A stretch of 64,000 nt of DNA from Candidatus Latescibacterota bacterium (GTDB taxonomy: Bacteria > JAAXHH01), in NCBI GenBank assembly GCA_022821085.1, contig JAJEEG010000002.1, positions 62,001 through 126,000 of the forward strand, given 5' to 3'. This document shows positions 61,759 to 64,000 of this stretch, one piece after another (positions within the stretch are counted from its first letter, which is position 1; each line of letters begins with the position of its first letter). Under the pieces are notes generated by a model. The model saw only the letters and a list, made by a program, of their open reading frames with translations. It did not search any database and was not told the origin of the DNA. Both the position numbers and the translations under genes were made by a program.

Positions 61759-63666
61759 TCAGTCGAAGTAGGATCTGAGACGATCGCGGAGGCTCAGTCC
61801 TTTCGAAGGCGTGGAAACTTCCAGTTGGCCAACCGGCCTTACCGTCGTGACGTCCGAAGCCACGTCCATGTCCTTCTGCGTCCACTTCTTGAGATCCGCC
61901 AGCGGCTTGAACGCTCTTCTGTAAATCAGATCGGTATGGATATCCACGCGATCGACATCCGACGGGACTTCAAAGGAATACACGGAGCGATCCGCCTCGC
62001 GCGCCTTGATCCGCGTGTCTTCAACGATGCGGGTCGCCTGCCAGTCCATGACGTGGGTGTTGCCCGCGTCGTCACCGAAGACGAGGGCGAATCCCTTGCC
62101 CGGGTAGCCCGCGTAGTTTCCTTCGGCCAGGTCGCCTTCGCCACCGTAGGACGGTACGCGCTGGTCCCCCACGTAACGCAGGGTATCGCCATTGGCCAGC
62201 ACGGGCGTGACGAGCAAGAGCATGTTCCTGATGGTGATCCCCGACGGGATGTGATGGCCGGTATTGACGTTGCGCACGTCCACGGTCACTGTCAGCAGGC
62301 CGCCAGAAACAACGGCGTCGATGGCCAGGGTCGCGGCGTTCGGCAGGAGCTCTTCCGTGGCTCCAGGGAATCCGTGCGTCTTAACGGTGGTCGGATCCCG
62401 ATATCCGATAGGCGTCCAGAACTTCTCCGCGTCGCCGTTTACGAAAGAACCAAAGGTGAAACCTTCGGAATCGGGCTCCATGTGACAGTCCTGGCACTCG
62501 ATGCCCATGGCGGAATAGGGACTATCCTTCCATTCCTGGTAAGTATCCATGAATGGAAGGCCGTGCTTGTTCTTGTGCTGGTGGCAGGCGGAGCAGTAGT
62601 CGCTGCTCGTGTATTGCGGATTGTAGCTCGCTACCATGGGCGAGGTATTGGAAGAACCCGGCAACGGCGTGAAGTTGATGACGTCGTCATAGGGTCCGTA
62701 GACGAAGATCGGCGGGAACTTCCCCTTGATGAGCCGGGCCTGCCTCTCTTCTTCCATGGCCACCAGATTCACGGTGATCGATCCATTTACGCCCGCGTGA
62801 TCATTGACTTCGACGTGCTGGATCTTGTGGCAGAAATCGCAATGTATCCCCGCACCGTCGACCGACCCGGCCATTTTTTCGTACTCCATGCGTTCAAGCG
62901 TCTTGTAGTCCTGGACGGTCGGATAAGCCAACGAACGATTGTACACGACTTTCAGGTCGGTATGACCCGGCGCGCGCACGGCCGCCGAGGGAGCGTGGCA
63001 GTCGGCGCATTCTCCGGCTTCGTCGGGGAAATCCAGCCTGAAACCCGGTCCCACGTTTTCATTCCCTTCCGCATCCGTACCGTCGTAAAGGTTCAACGTC
63101 CATGGATTGGTCACGCCTTTCGCATGCTGGGAAGTGCTCCACTGATCGTATAGGTCTCGGTGGCAGAGGTAACAGGTCGGTTCGAAATGGCAGAGGTTGC
63201 ACCCCTCTTCGAAGCCCGTGTGGGACTGCGTGCGCAGTCGTTCCAGCTCTACCGGATCCTCGCGAAGATCCACCAGCGATTTGTGGGGGGTGATGAAATC
63301 GTAAGCGTCGTCTTTCACTTCGGGTACTTTTTGAAGTACAATTGTCGTATATGATGTTTTGGGATCCACCATGACCCCGCCGTTCAACCAGCCTTCCTTG
63401 CCTGCCGTTACCGCGTAATGCTGCACGGGTTCTTCAATGATGTTCAGGGTAAACCTTCCTTCGGAATCGGTAAGCACGAAATCCGGCTTCCCATGTTCCC
63501 GCACGCGGACACCCGGTATGGGATCTTTCCCGTCGATGACGATGCCGCTCAACTGCAGGGCCTGGGCCCTGGCCTCCGGGCCGGTCAACGCTCCGGCGGC
63601 CGCGATGCATCCGATCACGAAAACCCTCATCAACCGCCAGTATCCGGTAAGTCCATTCAACATCAT
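61759..63666 (-). CDS. exported six-heme c-type cytochrome with carboxypeptidase-regulatory-like domain
   Basis: 635 residues from the ATG at 63666; ATG 63630 (MRVFVIGCIAAAGALTGPEARAQA) is a shorter start that leaves only the signal peptide. The N-terminal domain (LSGIVIDGKDPIPGVRVREHG ... DSEGRFTLNI) is a CarboxypepD_reg-like beta domain. Six CxxCH heme sites follow: CNLCH, CYLCH, CADCH, CDFCH, CSACH and CQDCH, the first two only eight residues apart. The rest (NVNTGHHIPSGITIRNMLLLV) resembles the end of cytochrome c554/multiheme 'perCXXCH' proteins. It acts in the periplasm or at the surface as an electron carrier. It is first of the five-gene operon, behind the terminator of the PorV-like gene. 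Confidence 0.9.
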   Translation of the reverse strand: MMLNGLTGYWRLMRVFVIGCIAAAGALTGPEARAQALQLSGIVIDGKDPIPGVRVREHGKPDFVLTDSEGRFTLNIIEEPVQHYAVTAGKEGWLNGGVMVDPKTSYTTIVLQKVPEVKDDAYDFITPHKSLVDLREDPVELERLRTQSHTGFEEGCNLCHFEPTCYLCHRDLYDQWSTSQHAKGVTNPWTLNLYDGTDAEGNENVGPGFRLDFPDEAGECADCHAPSAAVRAPGHTDLKVVYNRSLAYPTVQDYKTLERMEYEKMAGSVDGAGIHCDFCHKIQHVEVNDHAGVNGSITVNLVAMEEERQARLIKGKFPPIFVYGPYDDVINFTPLPGSSNTSPMVASYNPQYTSSDYCSACHQHKNKHGLPFMDTYQEWKDSPYSAMGIECQDCHMEPDSEGFTFGSFVNGDAEKFWTPIGYRDPTTVKTHGFPGATEELLPNAATLAIDAVVSGGLLTVTVDVRNVNTGHHIPSGITIRNMLLLVTPVLANGDTLRYVGDQRVPSYGGEGDLAEGNYAGYPGKGFALVFGDDAGNTHVMDWQATRIVEDTRIKAREADRSVYSFEVPSDVDRVDIHTDLIYRRAFKPLADLKKWTQKDMDVASDVTTVRPVGQLEVSTPSKGLSLRDRLRSYFD

Positions 63667-63694
63667 TGAATTCCCCAATTCTCTCACAACATAA

Positions 63695-63728
63695 GAGAAT
63701 CCCTCATCGAACGGACTGAGGGATTCTC
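63695..63728 (-). terminator. terminator after the PorV-like gene
   Basis: A perfect 12-base stem (GAGAATCCCTCA/TGAGGGATTCTC, 10-base loop) lies 54 bases beyond the stop of the barrel gene, followed on the minus strand by TTATGTTG. It separates that gene from the cytochrome operon. Confidence 0.75.
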
Positions 63729-63781
63729 CTGGTGCTTCAAACGATAATGCTTACATCCATCGGTACTTCCTGGCTTGTTGT

Positions 63782-64000
63782 TTAGAAGCCCACGCCGACG
63801 GACACGCGATGCAGATCGTCCAGAAGTTCGTACTGCGTATACGCGTAATCAACATTGAGACTCAATTCACCCTGGCTGAACCGGAGACCGGCACCAGCGG
63901 AAAGGCCTTCATCCTGGCCGCCGCTGTATCCGGCTTTCCAACCAACCCGGCCCGCGATGTACTCATTCACCCACCACTCGATACCGAGATTGAGCACGGA
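63782..64000 (-). CDS. PorV/PorQ-like outer-membrane beta-barrel, C-terminal fragment
   Basis: 72 codons run from the right edge to a stop at 63782 with no start needed. NLGIEWWVNEYIAGRVGWKAGY and GLSAGAGLRFSQGELSLNVDYAYTQYE are alternating strands, and the last residue is Phe (VSVGVGF), the normal end of an outer-membrane barrel. The pattern is that of PorV/PorQ/UPF0164 proteins of the FCB group, some of which act in type IX secretion or surface attachment. This is the best taxonomic hint in the window. Confidence 0.7.
   Translation of the reverse strand, partial: SVLNLGIEWWVNEYIAGRVGWKAGYSGGQDEGLSAGAGLRFSQGELSLNVDYAYTQYELLDDLHRVSVGVGF

Noticed and set aside
1-64000. tRNA, rRNA or prophage genes
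   Set aside because: No cloverleaf-like segments or rRNA blocks, no integrase, terminase or capsid-like proteins were seen while reading both strands.

Overview
The window is GC-rich and densely coded, with mostly short gaps and operon-like runs. It reads as a bacterial chromosome fragment. The C-terminal half of a PorV/PorQ-like outer-membrane barrel at the right edge points to the FCB group. Five Fe(II)/2-oxoglutarate oxygenases (three PhyH-like), a sulfatase, an enolase-superfamily dehydratase and FG-GAP proteins fit heterotrophic lineages such as Latescibacterota, Gemmatimonadota or sponge-associated relatives. That placement is inference; no rRNA, tRNA, CRISPR array or intact mobile element was seen.

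Left part (1-8.4 kb): the start of an SLC12-like transporter; a three-gene RimB-like / RimK / AstE-like operon; a cobalamin operon on the minus strand (riboswitch, attenuator, btuD, btuC, PduO-type adenosyltransferase, a truncated CbiZ); and two Fe/2OG oxygenases. From 8.5 to 24.7 kb: E1-alpha, E1-beta and E2 of a 2-oxoacid dehydrogenase-type complex lead into one 3,496-residue polyketide synthase with the order KS-AT-DH-MT-ER-KR-ACP-KS-AT. Its last AT is catalytically dead. A free ACP follows on the other strand, then an NCS2 permease with an unusual C-terminal domain. The synthase looks like a maker of reduced, methyl-branched acyl chains.

Middle (24.7-43.6 kb): an alpha/beta hydrolase and a SelA-like PLP enzyme; then a PhyH oxygenase overlapping a kinase / M23 peptidase / class III PLP-lyase fusion. 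Just beyond, on the other strand, lie another PhyH protein and an ALDH7 (aminoadipate-semialdehyde dehydrogenase). The fusion plus ALDH7 make a plausible hydroxylysine-to-aminoadipate route. Next come a nucleotidyltransferase, a large FG-GAP protein, an XPB-Bax1 helicase-nuclease pair, a class V aminotransferase, a sulfatase and two tiny membrane/coiled-coil proteins.

Right part (43.7-64 kb): a DSD1-like PLP enzyme, a TauD-like oxygenase, RtcB, an enolase-superfamily enzyme, a peptide-binding lipid/periplasmic protein, ChrA, pyruvate phosphate dikinase, RlmB and a polysaccharide flippase. The minus strand then carries a tight five-gene envelope operon: hexaheme cytochrome, TPR protein, beta-propeller lipoprotein, small lipoprotein and CRTAC1-like lipoprotein.

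A pattern runs through unrelated genes: short tandem duplications of 9-39 nt, nearly all in frame. In three genes (btuC, the NCS2 permease, the AadK-like gene) the duplicated unit contains the stop codon itself, so two or three in-frame stops follow each other.
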